Origin: Gemmatimonadota bacterium
Lineage (GTDB): Bacteria > Latescibacterota > UBA2968 > GCA-2709665
Direction of reading: 5' to 3'
DNA: 64,000 bases
Assembly: GCA_028877215.1 (NCBI GenBank)
Contig: JAPPFJ010000005.1
Coordinates: 248,001 to 312,000, forward strand
Shown here in pieces: positions 8,345-18,162 of the stretch (position 1 is the first letter of the stretch; each line of letters starts with the position of its first letter). A program made the position numbers and the translations under genes. Under the pieces are notes generated by a model that made no database searches, was not told the DNA's origin, and saw only the letters and a list, made by a program, of their open reading frames with translations.

Positions 8345-10059
8345 TGTCGGCCGAAAAGCTGGATGCCGTTCTGCTCGAGGTGTTGTGGAACCGGCTGATT
8401 TCCATCGTAAACGAGCAGGCCGCCGCGCTGATGCACGCCTCGTTTACAACCGTGGTCCGGGAAGCAGGCGACCTTTCAGCAGGTATATTCAACCGCGCCG
8501 GCGATATGGTCGCGCAGGCTGTGACCGGCACTCCGGGCCACATCAATACCATGGCGACCTGTGTCGGGCACTTTGCGAAAGCGCATCCGATAGACAGTTT
8601 GAAGCATGGCGACAGCCTGCTGACCAACGATCCATGGCTCGGTTCGGGGCATCTGCACGACATTACCCTGGTCACACCCGTCTTCTATCGCGGGAAGGCC
8701 GTCGGATGGTTCGCCAATACGTGCCACGCCATGGATATCGGTGGGCGGACCCTGGGCGCGGACGCGCGCGAGGTATTCGAAGAGGGACTCCATATTCCGA
8801 TTATGTTCCTGTTTCGTGAGGGGAAGGTCAATCGCGACTTGATTGAAATCGTCCGCGCCAATGTCCGCACCCCCGATGCCGTCGTGGGAGACCTCCATGC
8901 CCAGCAGGCCGGCAACGACGTGGGCGCCGAGAAGCTTACGGAAATGATGTCGGAATACGAAATGGAGGACATCGAGTCCCTTGCGTCATTGATTCTGGAC
9001 CGGTCGGAGGCCGCCACGCGGGATGCGATCGCGGAGATACCCAACGGCACGTACCGGGATGAAGTGATCATCGACGGTTTCGACCATGCGCTGAAGATCG
9101 CGGTAACCATTCAGGTAAATGACCGTGATCTTGTCGTCGACTACGACGGCACGTCACCGCAGGTGGACCGTGGAATCAACGTGGTCTACAACTATACGCA
9201 CGCCTATACGACCTATCCGCTGGCGTGTTCAATCAGCCCCTCCGTCCCGAACAACGCCGGCAGTTTCCGGCCCGTTACGGTGACTGCGCCGCCGGGTACG
9301 GTTCTCAATGCCACGTTTCCGTGCGCCGTGGGCGCACGGCATCTGATCGGGCACTTTCTATCTCAGGCGGTATTCGGCGCCCTGTCCCGGGCGATTCCGG
9401 ACCGGGTCCTGGCCGACGGCTCGGCAGGATTGTGGAACACCCAGCTGGAGGGACACGACAGGGAAGGACGGGTGTTTTCCTATATCTTCTTCTCCGCCGG
9501 CGGCATGGGCGCCAGGCCCGCTTCGGACGGACTTTCGGCTACGGCCTTTCCCAGCGGCATCAAAGGGGTACCTGCCGAGGCCATCGAGGCGGTTTCGCCG
9601 GTACTGATGCTGAAGCGGGAGTTGCGCCCGGATTCCGGCGGCGCGGGCCGTTTCCGCGGCGGGCTGGGACAGGAAATGGTACTCAGGATGGACACGGACT
9701 CGGCGGTGCTGCATTCATGTATGTATGACCGCACCCGGAGCCCGGCGCGCGGTTTCCTGGGCGGCGGGAGCGGCGCCGTCGGCGACGTGATCCTCTCCGA
9801 CGGGTCCCGTCCGCACCCGAAGGGAAAATACGAACTTCAACCTGGGCAGACGGTGACCCTGAAGCTACCTGGCGGAGGCGGCTACTTTTCACCGCAGACT
9901 CGTGATCCCGATCTGGTAATGCACGACGTACGACAGGGTCGCGTGTCCCTAGAGGCGGCCCGGGACGAGTACGGCGTGGTCGTGGACAACCGGAACTGGA
10001 AGATTGATCGGACCGCCACGGAAGCACTCAGGAAAGCGCCGGGGGAGAGTCCCGGTTGA
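8344..10059 (+). CDS. hyuB: hydantoinase subunit B
   Basis: This 571-residue protein is the partner of HyuA. It shows the family segment TNDPWLGSGHLHDITLV followed by ANTCHAMDIGG, both in the N-terminal half, and a glycine-rich C-terminus (LPGGGGY) typical of HyuB. Its ATG overlaps the hyuA stop (TAATG), so translation is coupled and the subunits are probably made in equal amounts. Acting with HyuA, it should hydrolyse a cyclic amide such as N-methylhydantoin at the cost of ATP. No hydantoin transporter or carbamoylase lies next to it, which leaves the pathway open. Confidence 0.9.
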   Translation: MSAEKLDAVLLEVLWNRLISIVNEQAAALMHASFTTVVREAGDLSAGIFNRAGDMVAQAVTGTPGHINTMATCVGHFAKAHPIDSLKHGDSLLTNDPWLGSGHLHDITLVTPVFYRGKAVGWFANTCHAMDIGGRTLGADAREVFEEGLHIPIMFLFREGKVNRDLIEIVRANVRTPDAVVGDLHAQQAGNDVGAEKLTEMMSEYEMEDIESLASLILDRSEAATRDAIAEIPNGTYRDEVIIDGFDHALKIAVTIQVNDRDLVVDYDGTSPQVDRGINVVYNYTHAYTTYPLACSISPSVPNNAGSFRPVTVTAPPGTVLNATFPCAVGARHLIGHFLSQAVFGALSRAIPDRVLADGSAGLWNTQLEGHDREGRVFSYIFFSAGGMGARPASDGLSATAFPSGIKGVPAEAIEAVSPVLMLKRELRPDSGGAGRFRGGLGQEMVLRMDTDSAVLHSCMYDRTRSPARGFLGGGSGAVGDVILSDGSRPHPKGKYELQPGQTVTLKLPGGGGYFSPQTRDPDLVMHDVRQGRVSLEAARDEYGVVVDNRNWKIDRTATEALRKAPGESPG

Positions 10060-10061
10060 CC

Positions 10062-10079
10062 TGGGTCCGCACGGACCCA
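10062..10079. other. inverted repeat after hyuB
   Basis: TGGGTCCG and CGGACCCA face each other across two bases, just after the hyuB stop. It could be a transcription-ending hairpin or an operator. No T-run follows. The remainder of the gap to 10170 is AT-rich at 10108-10145 and may hold the promoter for the BNR gene, but I cannot define clear boxes. Confidence 0.4.
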
Positions 10080-10170
10080 CTGGGCGGCGGGACTCCTGAC
10101 TATGTTGGCTTGAAACTTTAGTTAATTTCTAAAAACTACTGGAAGGCAGTTATTTGCGTAGGGAGATATT

Positions 10171-11565
10171 GTGGGAAAGTGCGATACCGACGACGGTTAC
10201 CGGGGGATCTGGTGGTGGGACACGCCCGCGGACAACGAGTACAAATACGTGTACTACAGCGGCGGGTTCGCGACCTACACCGCAAAGCATATCCCGCTGG
10301 CATACTATTCCGAAACGGCGCACAAGACGTACTTCTGTTATGGAGGGACGTACAGGGACAAGAATCGGATACTGGCAATGGTCTCCTGTTACGATCACGC
10401 CACCGGTACGGTCCCGAGACCGACGATTCTGATGGACAAGGGCACGGCTGACGCACACGACAACCCTGTTCTGATGCTGGACGATGAGGGACACATCTGG
10501 GTCTTCGTAAGCGCGCACGGTACCGCCAGACCGGCGTTTATCTTCAAGAGTGACGAGCCCTATTCCGTGGGTGCATTCGAATGTGTGACGGAGACGAACT
10601 TCTCCTATCCGCAGCCCTGGCATGTTCAGGATCATGGATTTCTGTTTCTGCATACAAGGTACCTTGGCGGCCGGTTCCTCTATGCTCAAACCAGTTCTGA
10701 CGGCAGAGACTGGTCTCCACCCAGAGCGTTATCGAAAATCCGCCACGGACACTATCAGGTCAGCTGGCGGGCCGGTAAACGGGTTGGCACCGCGTTCAAC
10801 TACCATCCGGTCAAAGAGCCGGGTCCGCCCAGGACCAATCTTTACTATCTTCAGACGGACGATTTCGGCAAGACCTGGAAGAATGCCGCTGGAACGGACA
10901 TGGATCTCCCGCTGGCGAACCCCCGCAACGACGCGATGGTGCATAACTACGAACAAGAGGGCCTGCAAGTGTTCGTCAAGGATCTGAATTTCGACGCTCG
11001 TGGCAATCCCGTTATCCTGATTCTGACTAGCCGGGGGATGGAGACCGGGCCTCAAAACGACCCGCGCATCTGGACCACACTCCGTTGGACGGGTGACGAA
11101 TGGGAGGCCCGTCCGGCATTCCCGTCTGACAACAACTACGACGCGGGGGGACTTCATATCGAGCCGGACGGGACCTGGCGGATCATCGCACCCACCGAAA
11201 CGGGTCCTCAGCCATATAATACAGGAGGAGAGGTGGCCGTGTGGACCAGTGGGAATAAGGGGGCGGCGTGGGAGAAAACCCGCCAGGCTACGCGGTGCAG
11301 CAAATATAACCATACCTACGTGCGCAGACCGGTAAACGCGCATCCGGAATTCTATGCCTTCTGGGCGGATGGACACACGCGTCAACCTTCTGACTCCCGC
11401 CTCTATTTCTGCAGCAGGAGCGGGGACAGCGTGTTCCGGCTTCCTGCACTGATGGCCGGGGATCATCATCGTCCCGAAAAGGTGGTTCCACTCGCCCACA
11501 GCGAGGATATCGACGCCGCAGGCGGCGCGGGACGTCGTCAATGGTCGGGAAGGGCCGTCCGATGA
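10171..11565 (+). CDS. BNR-repeat (sialidase-like beta-propeller) family protein
   Basis: This 464-residue protein resembles the BNR_4 family of predicted beta-propellers. It opens with [10 protein letters not shown], and repeated motifs such as DEGHIWVF and SSDGRDWS are spaced along the chain. Asp-box-like turns (for example TDDFGKTW and TSGNKGAAW) support a sialidase-type fold. No signal peptide is visible, so it is probably cytoplasmic or exported by an unknown route. The GTG start at 10171 follows GGGAG at 10161-10165. Its end overlaps rfbA by ATGA, which places it in an operon with sugar nucleotide synthesis. Enzymatic function is not established; a role in glycan binding or cleavage is an inference. 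Confidence 0.7.
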   Translation: MGKCDTDDGYRGIWWWDTPADNEYKYVYYSGGFATYTAKHIPLAYYSETAHKTYFCYGGTYRDKNRILAMVSCYDHATGTVPRPTILMDKGTADAHDNPVLMLDDEGHIWVFVSAHGTARPAFIFKSDEPYSVGAFECVTETNFSYPQPWHVQDHGFLFLHTRYLGGRFLYAQTSSDGRDWSPPRALSKIRHGHYQVSWRAGKRVGTAFNYHPVKEPGPPRTNLYYLQTDDFGKTWKNAAGTDMDLPLANPRNDAMVHNYEQEGLQVFVKDLNFDARGNPVILILTSRGMETGPQNDPRIWTTLRWTGDEWEARPAFPSDNNYDAGGLHIEPDGTWRIIAPTETGPQPYNTGGEVAVWTSGNKGAAWEKTRQATRCSKYNHTYVRRPVNAHPEFYAFWADGHTRQPSDSRLYFCSRSGDSVFRLPALMAGDHHRPEKVVPLAHSEDIDAAGGAGRRQWSGRAVR

Positions 11566-12434
11566 AAGGAATTATACTGTCAGGTGGGCTGGGAACCCGG
11601 CTGTATCCGCTCACGACTTCGATTTCCAAGCAGATTCTGCCCATATTCGACAAACCGATGATCTATTACCCTCTTTCGGTTCTGATGCTGGCAAACATTC
11701 GGGAGTTTCTGATCATTTCGTCGCCTGAACATATCGAGCTCTACAGGAACCTGCTGGGTGACGGCAGCCGTCTGGGCCTGCGTTTCGACTACGCGATCCA
11801 GCCTCGTCCGGAGGGCGTCGCGCAGTCGTTCCTCATCGGTGAGGACTTTATCGACGGCGAGCCATGCGCGCTCATATTCGGAGACAATTTCTTCTATGGC
11901 CACGGTCTTTCCGGTCTGCTGGAGGAGGCGGGCGAACACGACGAGGGCGGGCTGGTCTTCGCCTACTACGTGCAGGATCCCGAGAGATACGGCGTGGTTG
12001 AATTCGATGCTTGCATGAACGTGGTGGGCATCGAAGAAAAACCGAAACAACCCAGGTCGAATTACGCGGTTACCGGACTCTACTTCTACGACGGAGGCGT
12101 GGTTGATATCGCGAAGAGATTGAAGCCTTCGGACCGGGGGGAACTGGAAATCACCGACTTGAATAACGAGTACCTGAGGCAAGGTGAATTGCGGGTCCAG
12201 CTGTTGGGAAGGGGAATCGCGTACCTCGATACGGGAACCCACGAGAGCCTGCTGGAAGCAAGCAATTTCGTGCAGATTATCGAACACCGGCAGGGATTGA
12301 AAATCGCGTGTCTGGAAGAAATCGCGTTTCGAAAGGGATATATCAGCGCGGAGAAACTTGAGGACATCGCGAATTATTCGGCAGAAAATGAGTATTGCCG
12401 GTACCTGAAACGACTGCTGGCGTCACGAATGTGA
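11562..12434 (+). CDS. rfbA: glucose-1-phosphate thymidylyltransferase
   Basis: This 290-residue enzyme joins dTTP and glucose-1-phosphate to make dTDP-glucose, the first step towards dTDP-rhamnose and related sugars for surface polysaccharide. The nucleotidyltransferase signature [11 protein letters not shown] sits at residues 7-17, with KPMIYYPL and the catalytic-region GDNFFYG and EEKP motifs following. I chose the ATG at 11562, which overlaps the preceding stop, because the family begins exactly at MKGIILSGG. No rfbB, rfbC or rfbD follows, so the rest of the pathway must be elsewhere. Confidence 0.93.
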   Translation: MKGIILSGGLGTRLYPLTTSISKQILPIFDKPMIYYPLSVLMLANIREFLIISSPEHIELYRNLLGDGSRLGLRFDYAIQPRPEGVAQSFLIGEDFIDGEPCALIFGDNFFYGHGLSGLLEEAGEHDEGGLVFAYYVQDPERYGVVEFDACMNVVGIEEKPKQPRSNYAVTGLYFYDGGVVDIAKRLKPSDRGELEITDLNNEYLRQGELRVQLLGRGIAYLDTGTHESLLEASNFVQIIEHRQGLKIACLEEIAFRKGYISAEKLEDIANYSAENEYCRYLKRLLASRM

Positions 12435-12574
12435 TCCGGGTGTTTCCGGTGGGCGGCCCGAATCCTCTGCGACGTCGGGCCGGACGGGTGCCCCCGAAGG
12501 GTGTTGAGACGTTTACCGGAACCATTCGGTCGTCGCGGCCCGGCGATACGTTCGAGTTGCGAGAGGAACTCCAC

Positions 12575-12964
12575 GTGTCTCGCGCCCAATGTAATCGGCC
12601 CGCGCGAATCGCCGCGTACCTCGGCATTGCGAAAGCGTTCCGCATGGCAGCCCTTCTTGCGTTTTTCGCGGCCTGCGGCGGGGATCCTTTGTCCCCTGAG
12701 GAGATGATACTCGGCACGTGGAAGCTGACACGGGCGGGAAACGAACCCGTGACGGTGAACTATACACTGGTTTTCGAAGAAAACGGCGTCTACACGTTCA
12801 TAAATACGATCTTCGACGGAAGCCGGATAACGTCAACCGGTAATTGGCGAATCGAACAGGGGGCCTTGTTTCTGGACGCCTTGGACTTCGGGTATTACAT
12901 TGACAATGAAGAACTTACGCTCTATGCAACGGATGGCACGGTGTTCGTCTATACAAGACAGTAG
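12575..12964 (+). CDS. small lipoprotein with a lipocalin-like domain
   Basis: This predicted 129-residue lipoprotein has a basic N-region, a hydrophobic stretch MAALLAFFAAC and a lipobox cysteine near residue 34. The mature part begins ILGTWKLTRAG and continues with alternating short strands, the pattern of small lipocalin-like proteins (family resemblance only). I chose the GTG at 12575 because a GAGAGGAA site precedes it and it gives the signal a positive N-region; the ATG at 12644 is an alternative with no basic residues. It lies between rfbA and a GH88-like hydrolase, consistent with an envelope role. Confidence 0.55.
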   Translation: MSRAQCNRPARIAAYLGIAKAFRMAALLAFFAACGGDPLSPEEMILGTWKLTRAGNEPVTVNYTLVFEENGVYTFINTIFDGSRITSTGNWRIEQGALFLDALDFGYYIDNEELTLYATDGTVFVYTRQ

Positions 12965-13122
12965 GGCCCCGCGGGATCTCCACATTCGGCTCCAAGAAGA
13001 ATTCGGGAGCCGAGACGTGTCTTAACAAATGTACAGAGGCAACGGTAACGGCACCGGGCGCATGGACAAATCGCGCCGAGAAAGAGCGATACGGACGTCG
13101 ACACGTGTTTCCAGGACAGGCT

Positions 13123-14514
13123 ATGCGCGTTGATCCTTCCATCCGCCTGAGGGATCTGAATTCCAGACTCGACCGGTGTATCGAACTCGCAAGGAGCAAA
13201 ATCACGTCCATATCCGAGACGTGGGATCCCTGTCGCGGCGCGCCGGTCTATACAGTGGGCGGGAAATACGCTACCCGGGGCTGGACGGAATGGACGCAGG
13301 GATTCCAATATGGGTGCGCGATCCTGCTGTTCGATGCTCTGGGAGAGAAGCAGTTTCTGGAAATCGGTCGACGGGGCGCCGTGGACCGTATGGCGCCGCA
13401 CGTGACCCATACTGGCGTACACGACCACGGATTCAACAACATATCGACGTATGGCAACCTCAGGCGGCTGATGCTCGAAGGTGCCATCCCTGTCGATTCG
13501 TGGGAACAGCGGTTCTACGAGCTTGCCCTGAAAGCGTCCGGCGCGGTGCAGGGGGCCCGTTGGACGACGATTCGGGACGGAAAGGGGTATATCCCTTCGT
13601 TTAACGGCGCTCATTCGCTGTTTTCCGACACGATCCGGACCTGTCGGTCCCTCGGACTCGCACACGGATTGGGCCATGTTTTGATGGTGGAGAACGACCG
13701 GGCGATTTCGCTGTTCGATCGCATGATCGAACACGCGGAGACAACGGCAAGGTACAATGTATATTACGGCGACGGCCGTGACGCTTACGACGTACGCGGA
13801 CGGGTGGCGCATGAGTCCATTTTCAACGTGCAGGACGGCAATTACAGATGTCCGAGCACACAACAGGGATATTCGCCCTTTTCCACGTGGACACGAGGCC
13901 TCGCGTGGATCGTCACGGGATATTCCGAATTGCTGGAATTTCTGGAGGTCGTCGACGATGAAGACCTCGCCGGCTGTGGCGGTCGCGGCCACGTCACGGC
14001 ATTCATGACCCGGGCCGCAACCGCGGCGGCAGACTACTACGTAGCAGGCGCATCCGCGGCGGACGGAATCCCGTACTGGGATACGGGCGCTCCGGGATTG
14101 ACGCAGATGGGAGATTATCTTGGCAGGGCCGCGGATCCGTTCAATGAATTCGAGCCCGTGGACAGTTCAGCCGCTGCGATTGCGGCCCAGGGATTGTACC
14201 GGCTGGGCAGGTACCTTGGCGGCACAGCGGGCCGGTCATATACGAGGGCCGCGTTGACGGTCGCCCGAACGTTGTTCGATGCGCCTTACCTGTCCGACGA
14301 CGAGAATCACCAGGGGCTGATCCTGCATTCCGTTTATCACCGCCCCAACGGATGGGATCGACGCCGGGAGGGTCAGAACGTGCCGAACGGCGAGTCTTCG
14401 ATGTGGGGAGATTATCACGCGCTGGAACTGGCGGTGCTGCTGAAGCGTGAAATTACCGGGCAACCGTATTTGACTTTCTTTAGCGGGAAACCCGAGGGGT
14501 CTGATGTCGGCTGA
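13123..14514 (+). CDS. GH88-like unsaturated glucuronyl hydrolase family protein
   Basis: This 463-residue protein has the alpha/alpha-barrel pattern of glycoside hydrolase family 88/105. The segments HDHGFNN, STWTRGLAWIVTGYSE (matching the family's WxRGQAW motif) and the late PVDSSAAAIAAQGLYRLG all occur in the expected order. Family members remove unsaturated uronic acid from the ends of oligosaccharides made by polysaccharide lyases. No signal peptide is evident, so it probably acts on imported oligosaccharides. The ATG at 13123 follows AGGACA; a GTG at 13105 is possible. Neighbours suggest glycan metabolism, but no lyase is in view. Confidence 0.75.
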   Translation: MRVDPSIRLRDLNSRLDRCIELARSKITSISETWDPCRGAPVYTVGGKYATRGWTEWTQGFQYGCAILLFDALGEKQFLEIGRRGAVDRMAPHVTHTGVHDHGFNNISTYGNLRRLMLEGAIPVDSWEQRFYELALKASGAVQGARWTTIRDGKGYIPSFNGAHSLFSDTIRTCRSLGLAHGLGHVLMVENDRAISLFDRMIEHAETTARYNVYYGDGRDAYDVRGRVAHESIFNVQDGNYRCPSTQQGYSPFSTWTRGLAWIVTGYSELLEFLEVVDDEDLAGCGGRGHVTAFMTRAATAAADYYVAGASAADGIPYWDTGAPGLTQMGDYLGRAADPFNEFEPVDSSAAAIAAQGLYRLGRYLGGTAGRSYTRAALTVARTLFDAPYLSDDENHQGLILHSVYHRPNGWDRRREGQNVPNGESSMWGDYHALELAVLLKREITGQPYLTFFSGKPEGSDVG

Positions 14515-14550
14515 TTGGTCCGCCAGGTGGGAGAGACCGGAGAGTTAAGA

Positions 14551-15411
14551 ATGCAATATGTCAAACGGATCGCCAGGCGGAAACCCGGTTTGAAGACGTC
14601 CGGGCACGCTCCAGTGGTAATACTGCTTATCGCGCTGTGGTCCTCACCGGCGTGGAGCAGCGACGCGACGCCGTTTGATTTCGGCCCGCTGGAACGCATG
14701 CTGGGCAGGTTCGTGGACGCGCGAGGCTGGGTTGACTACGCGGGTATCAAGGCTGAGCCATCCGACCTGCGGCTTATCCTGAAGCGTCTGAGGGAGGCCA
14801 GCCCGGAGAGCCATCCCGCTTTGTTTCCCGGGCGGGATGACCGGCTGGCGTACTGGATCAACGCCTACAATGCGCTTGTGATTGCCGGGGTGGTCAATGC
14901 GTATCCCGAAACGAGCGTCAGGAATATCCATAAACAGCCGGGATTCTTCAAGGTGTTCCACGTCGTCGGTGGCAAGTCCAGGTCACTTGACGATATTGAG
15001 CACGGGATCGTCCGCAAAGAGTTCGGGGACCCCCGAATCCACGCCGCTCTGAATTGCGGGGCTGCGTCCTGTCCGCGGCTTCGGCCGGAAGTCTACAGTC
15101 CTGATCGGCTTGAAAAACAGTTGAACGCCGCAGTTCGGGAGTTTATCCGCGATCCTCAGCACGTCCGCCTGGACCGTGACAGCGGCACTCTGGTTCTTTC
15201 GAAAATCCTCGATTGGTTCGGTTATGATTTCACTGACTGGTATCGACGTGAATATCGGGTGAAAGACGTACGGATTACGGACTACCTGAATATCCATCTT
15301 GCCGAGGAAGATCGGGCCTATCTGCAATCCCATCCTCAGGTCACCATTCGATACCTTCCGTACGATTGGACACTTAACGACCGGGCGTTGCACAAGGAAT
15401 TGACCCGTTAA
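14551..15411 (+). CDS. secreted DUF547 domain protein
   Basis: This is a 286-residue exported protein with a basic N-terminus and a hydrophobic signal core ending near AWSSDA at about residue 38. The DUF547 signature is clear: RLAYWINAYNALVI in the first third, then LDDIEHGIVRKEFGDPRIHAALNCGAASCP, and later LSKILDWFGYDF. The conserved cysteine/histidine block resembles the family's putative active site, but the biochemical function is unknown. The start has a GGAGAG site. It lies 124 bases upstream of arsS on the same strand; co-occurrence with arsenosugar genes is a possible, unproven link. Confidence 0.82.
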   Translation: MQYVKRIARRKPGLKTSGHAPVVILLIALWSSPAWSSDATPFDFGPLERMLGRFVDARGWVDYAGIKAEPSDLRLILKRLREASPESHPALFPGRDDRLAYWINAYNALVIAGVVNAYPETSVRNIHKQPGFFKVFHVVGGKSRSLDDIEHGIVRKEFGDPRIHAALNCGAASCPRLRPEVYSPDRLEKQLNAAVREFIRDPQHVRLDRDSGTLVLSKILDWFGYDFTDWYRREYRVKDVRITDYLNIHLAEEDRAYLQSHPQVTIRYLPYDWTLNDRALHKELTR

Positions 15412-15535
15412 ACAAAGGGTGATCGCGCGCGGGATACAGTGCTTCGGCGACCTCGTCCCGCAACCTGGCCCGTCACGGACCAACGGGTACATTCAAATAA
15501 CCTGCCGGTGTATCGATTCCGTAAAGGAGAGACCC

Positions 15536-16549
15536 ATGGGAGCGCCGCCGGAACTGCTGGCGATTCAGCCCCGCGCACAGGAAGAAGCCCAGGGCAGCCG
15601 ATTATCGTTTGAGGAGCGCCTGGGACGTGAGGGTGTCGATCTCCGTCGTGATGCGCTGGAGACGCTTCAGATCAATGTAGGGAAACTGTGCAACCAGGCG
15701 TGCAGGCACTGTCACGTGGATGCCGGTCCGAACCGGAAGGAGGTGATGACGCGCGAGACGATGCGGTCGATCCTGACGTTTCTCGCCGCCACGGATATTC
15801 CTGTGGTGGATATCACCGGCGGTGCGCCGGAGGTGAACCCCGGTTTCAGGTATCTGGTGAAACAGATTCGACGGCTTGGGCGCAGCGTGATGGTACGGTG
15901 CAACCTTACCGTGATCTTTGAGCCGGGCCTGGAAGATCTGCCCGACTTCTACCGGGAGCACGAGGTGGAACTGGTCTGTTCATTGCCGTGTTATCTGGAG
16001 GAGAACGTGGATCAGCAGCGAGGAAAAGGCGTGTTTTTCGACAGCATCGAGGCGCTCCGGCGTCTGAATGCAATTGGATACGGAGAGCCGGATTCAGGCC
16101 TGCTGCTTCACCTTGTATACAATCCGGTCGGCGCCTCGCTTCCGCCGCCGCAGGACGAACTCGAGGCCGACTACAAACGGGTTCTGGCGGAGCGCTACGG
16201 CATTTCGTTCAATCGCCTGTTTACCATCACGAATATGCCGATCAGCCGGTTTAACGACTATCTGAGGCGTCGGGGGGAGTACGATGGCTACACGCAGAGG
16301 TTGCGGGAACAGTTCAATGCACAGACGATCGATCGTCTGATGTGTCGTTTTCTGGTGAGCGTAGATTGGGAAGGCAATATTTACGACTGCGATTTCAACC
16401 AGATGCTGGATATGCACCTGGCCGGCCGACCGAAAAAACTGTGGGAGGTGCCGCCCGGATGGCTGGTCGACAGAAGGATCCGTATTGCAGACCACTGTTA
16501 CGGCTGCACCGCCGGCGCCGGAAGCAGTTGCGGCGGCGAGCTGGCTTGA
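15536..16549 (+). CDS. arsS: arsenosugar biosynthesis radical SAM protein
   Basis: This 337-residue enzyme carries the radical SAM cluster motif CNQACRHCH at about residues 53-61 and a C-terminal cysteine-rich (DUF3641-type) domain ending in CYGCTAGAGSSCGG. This architecture marks the ArsS family, which acts on dimethylarsenic acid and S-adenosylmethionine in arsenosugar synthesis. The family contains both cysteine and selenocysteine forms. Here the codon in GSSC is TGC, so this is the cysteine form, and the TGA that ends the frame looks like a true stop. The start follows AAAGGAGAG. No arsM methyltransferase is in the window. Confidence 0.87.
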   Translation: MGAPPELLAIQPRAQEEAQGSRLSFEERLGREGVDLRRDALETLQINVGKLCNQACRHCHVDAGPNRKEVMTRETMRSILTFLAATDIPVVDITGGAPEVNPGFRYLVKQIRRLGRSVMVRCNLTVIFEPGLEDLPDFYREHEVELVCSLPCYLEENVDQQRGKGVFFDSIEALRRLNAIGYGEPDSGLLLHLVYNPVGASLPPPQDELEADYKRVLAERYGISFNRLFTITNMPISRFNDYLRRRGEYDGYTQRLREQFNAQTIDRLMCRFLVSVDWEGNIYDCDFNQMLDMHLAGRPKKLWEVPPGWLVDRRIRIADHCYGCTAGAGSSCGGELA

Positions 16550-16586
16550 CCGTCGACTGCCCGCTTGCGGTCTCAGGAGGTACGTT

Positions 16587-16614
16587 GGGGTCGCCCCGCT
16601 CGAGGGGCGACCCC
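16587..16614. terminator. 11-bp hairpin between convergent arsS and DegT genes
   Basis: GGGGTCGCCCC (16587-16597) pairs perfectly with GGGGCGACCCC (16604-16614) across a 6-base loop. It sits between two convergent genes, so it may end transcription in both directions. It lacks a T-run, so the mechanism is uncertain. Confidence 0.55.
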
Positions 16615-16774
16615 GACTCATTGCCCGCCAGCAGCGAGGAACGCGCATATCCTGCCGGGTTCATCCGAGGGTTTCGGACGGATTGACATCAACCATTATG
16701 GTTATCGACGCCTCACGGGCGAACGTCCGGGATCGCGTTGTTGCAGGTTCCGGGGTCGTGAGCAATGCAGGAAG

Positions 16775-18022
16775 TCAGCGGGTGAACGCCCGCTTGATCT
16801 TGTTCACGGCCTCTACAATGTCGTCCATGTCTTCCCGGGTGCCGAGGAGCATGGACTGATAGAACCAGACGCTGCGCCTGCACACGGATTCAGCATGCGG
16901 ACACGGAAGCCGGCGTACCAGATCGGGATAGGCTTCCGAGACGCTTTTCAACGCGCCCTCGTCCGTGAGAGGTCGCTGGTAACCGGGCGTGCAGTCGATG
17001 CCTTCCGCGATCAGGGCCCTGACGAATTCATCTCTGCTTCGGCCGCCGAATTGCTCCGGGTCGTAGCGCGTCATGTAGAGATGGTACCCGTGCTTTGTGA
17101 CCCAGTTGCGAGCCGTCGGAGGGATGACGCCGCCGACCCTTAGCAGCTCACGTGTCAGGTGGGCCCCGTTGCGGTTTCGGATCTCGGTCTGATGTTGAAG
17201 GCTCCTGAGCCTGGCCAGAAGGATGCACGCGATGTATTCGGAGGTCCTGTAGTTCCAACCGTGCCGCGGGTATTCCCAACGTTCCCCGCCGGGGCGTCGA
17301 CCAACGTCCTTGAATGCGCACGCCCGTTCGTAAATGTGTGCATGGTTGGTGACGAGGCAGCCCCCCTCTCCGGCCGTCAGGTTCTTGCTCGACTGAAAGC
17401 TGTAGGCGCCAACGTCGCCGAGCGGGCCGACCTTCCGTCCGCTATTTTCGGCGCCGTGTGCCTGAGCGGCGTCTTCGACGACCACCAGGCCGTGTTTGTC
17501 GGCGATGGCGTTCAGGGCTTCCATATCCGCGGGATGCCCCCCCATATGCACGGGTAGGATGCCTACCGTCCGATCGGTTATGGCCGCCTGAACCGCGTTC
17601 GGATCCAGGGTATAGCTCACAGGGTCGATATCCGCCAGCGCCAGGCTGCACCGCACCGAGAGGGCGGCGCTGGCCGTTGCGATAAAGGTATAGTTCGGGA
17701 TGATGAATTCCCCGCCTTCCCGCAGACCGTCGAGATCGAGCGCACCTGCAATGGATGCGGAAATCGCGTCTGTGCCATGGGGCAACATCAGGCCGTACCC
17801 GGCGCCGCAATAGGCCGCGAACGCCTGACCGAACCGGGCGCTCCTGCCTGCCGGAAGACCCTCTGTCTTTTCCAGATAGACCTCCCGAAGTGCCGGCTCG
17901 ATTTCGCGTTCCCACTCCTTCTCGGTGTTTGCAGGCCACGAAGGCCACGGATTCTCGAGCCGATCGCGTACGGGTGTGCCCCCGTTCACCGCCAGCCGAT
18001 CAGCAGAAATCACATCTGGCAT
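16775..18022 (-). CDS. DegT/DnrJ/EryC1/StrS family aminotransferase
   Basis: This 415-residue PLP enzyme belongs to the sugar aminotransferase family. The Schiff-base lysine is Lys213 in SFQSSKNLTAGEGG. The upstream VVVEDAAQAHGA supplies the PLP-pyridine aspartate, and GTDAIS near residue 83 binds phosphate. Such enzymes usually aminate ketosugar nucleotides; a few act as dehydratases or on cyclitols, but the lysine is intact here, which favours aminotransfer. I chose the ATG at 18022, with a GGGAGAA site, over TTG at 18025. It shares the strand with the upstream ceramidase-like gene, 140 bases away. Confidence 0.85.
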   Translation of the reverse strand: MPDVISADRLAVNGGTPVRDRLENPWPSWPANTEKEWEREIEPALREVYLEKTEGLPAGRSARFGQAFAAYCGAGYGLMLPHGTDAISASIAGALDLDGLREGGEFIIPNYTFIATASAALSVRCSLALADIDPVSYTLDPNAVQAAITDRTVGILPVHMGGHPADMEALNAIADKHGLVVVEDAAQAHGAENSGRKVGPLGDVGAYSFQSSKNLTAGEGGCLVTNHAHIYERACAFKDVGRRPGGERWEYPRHGWNYRTSEYIACILLARLRSLQHQTEIRNRNGAHLTRELLRVGGVIPPTARNWVTKHGYHLYMTRYDPEQFGGRSRDEFVRALIAEGIDCTPGYQRPLTDEGALKSVSEAYPDLVRRLPCPHAESVCRRSVWFYQSMLLGTREDMDDIVEAVNKIKRAFTR

Positions 18023-18162
18023 CAATTCTCCCGTGAATGGACCAAGACCATCCCTTCATTTCCGGCCGTGGTATCGCCCGGAAAGATCCCGGGCGCAGGC
18101 ACGACATGGTCAATTGTGGAAATGGACACGCAGTCGGAAACCACCGCTCCCGCATTCAGGAT

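Noticed and set aside
16547..16600. Selenocysteine read-through at the arsS TGA
   Set aside because: The family's selenocysteine replaces the active-site cysteine inside the GSSC motif, and here that codon is TGC. The sequence after TGA has no family resemblance.
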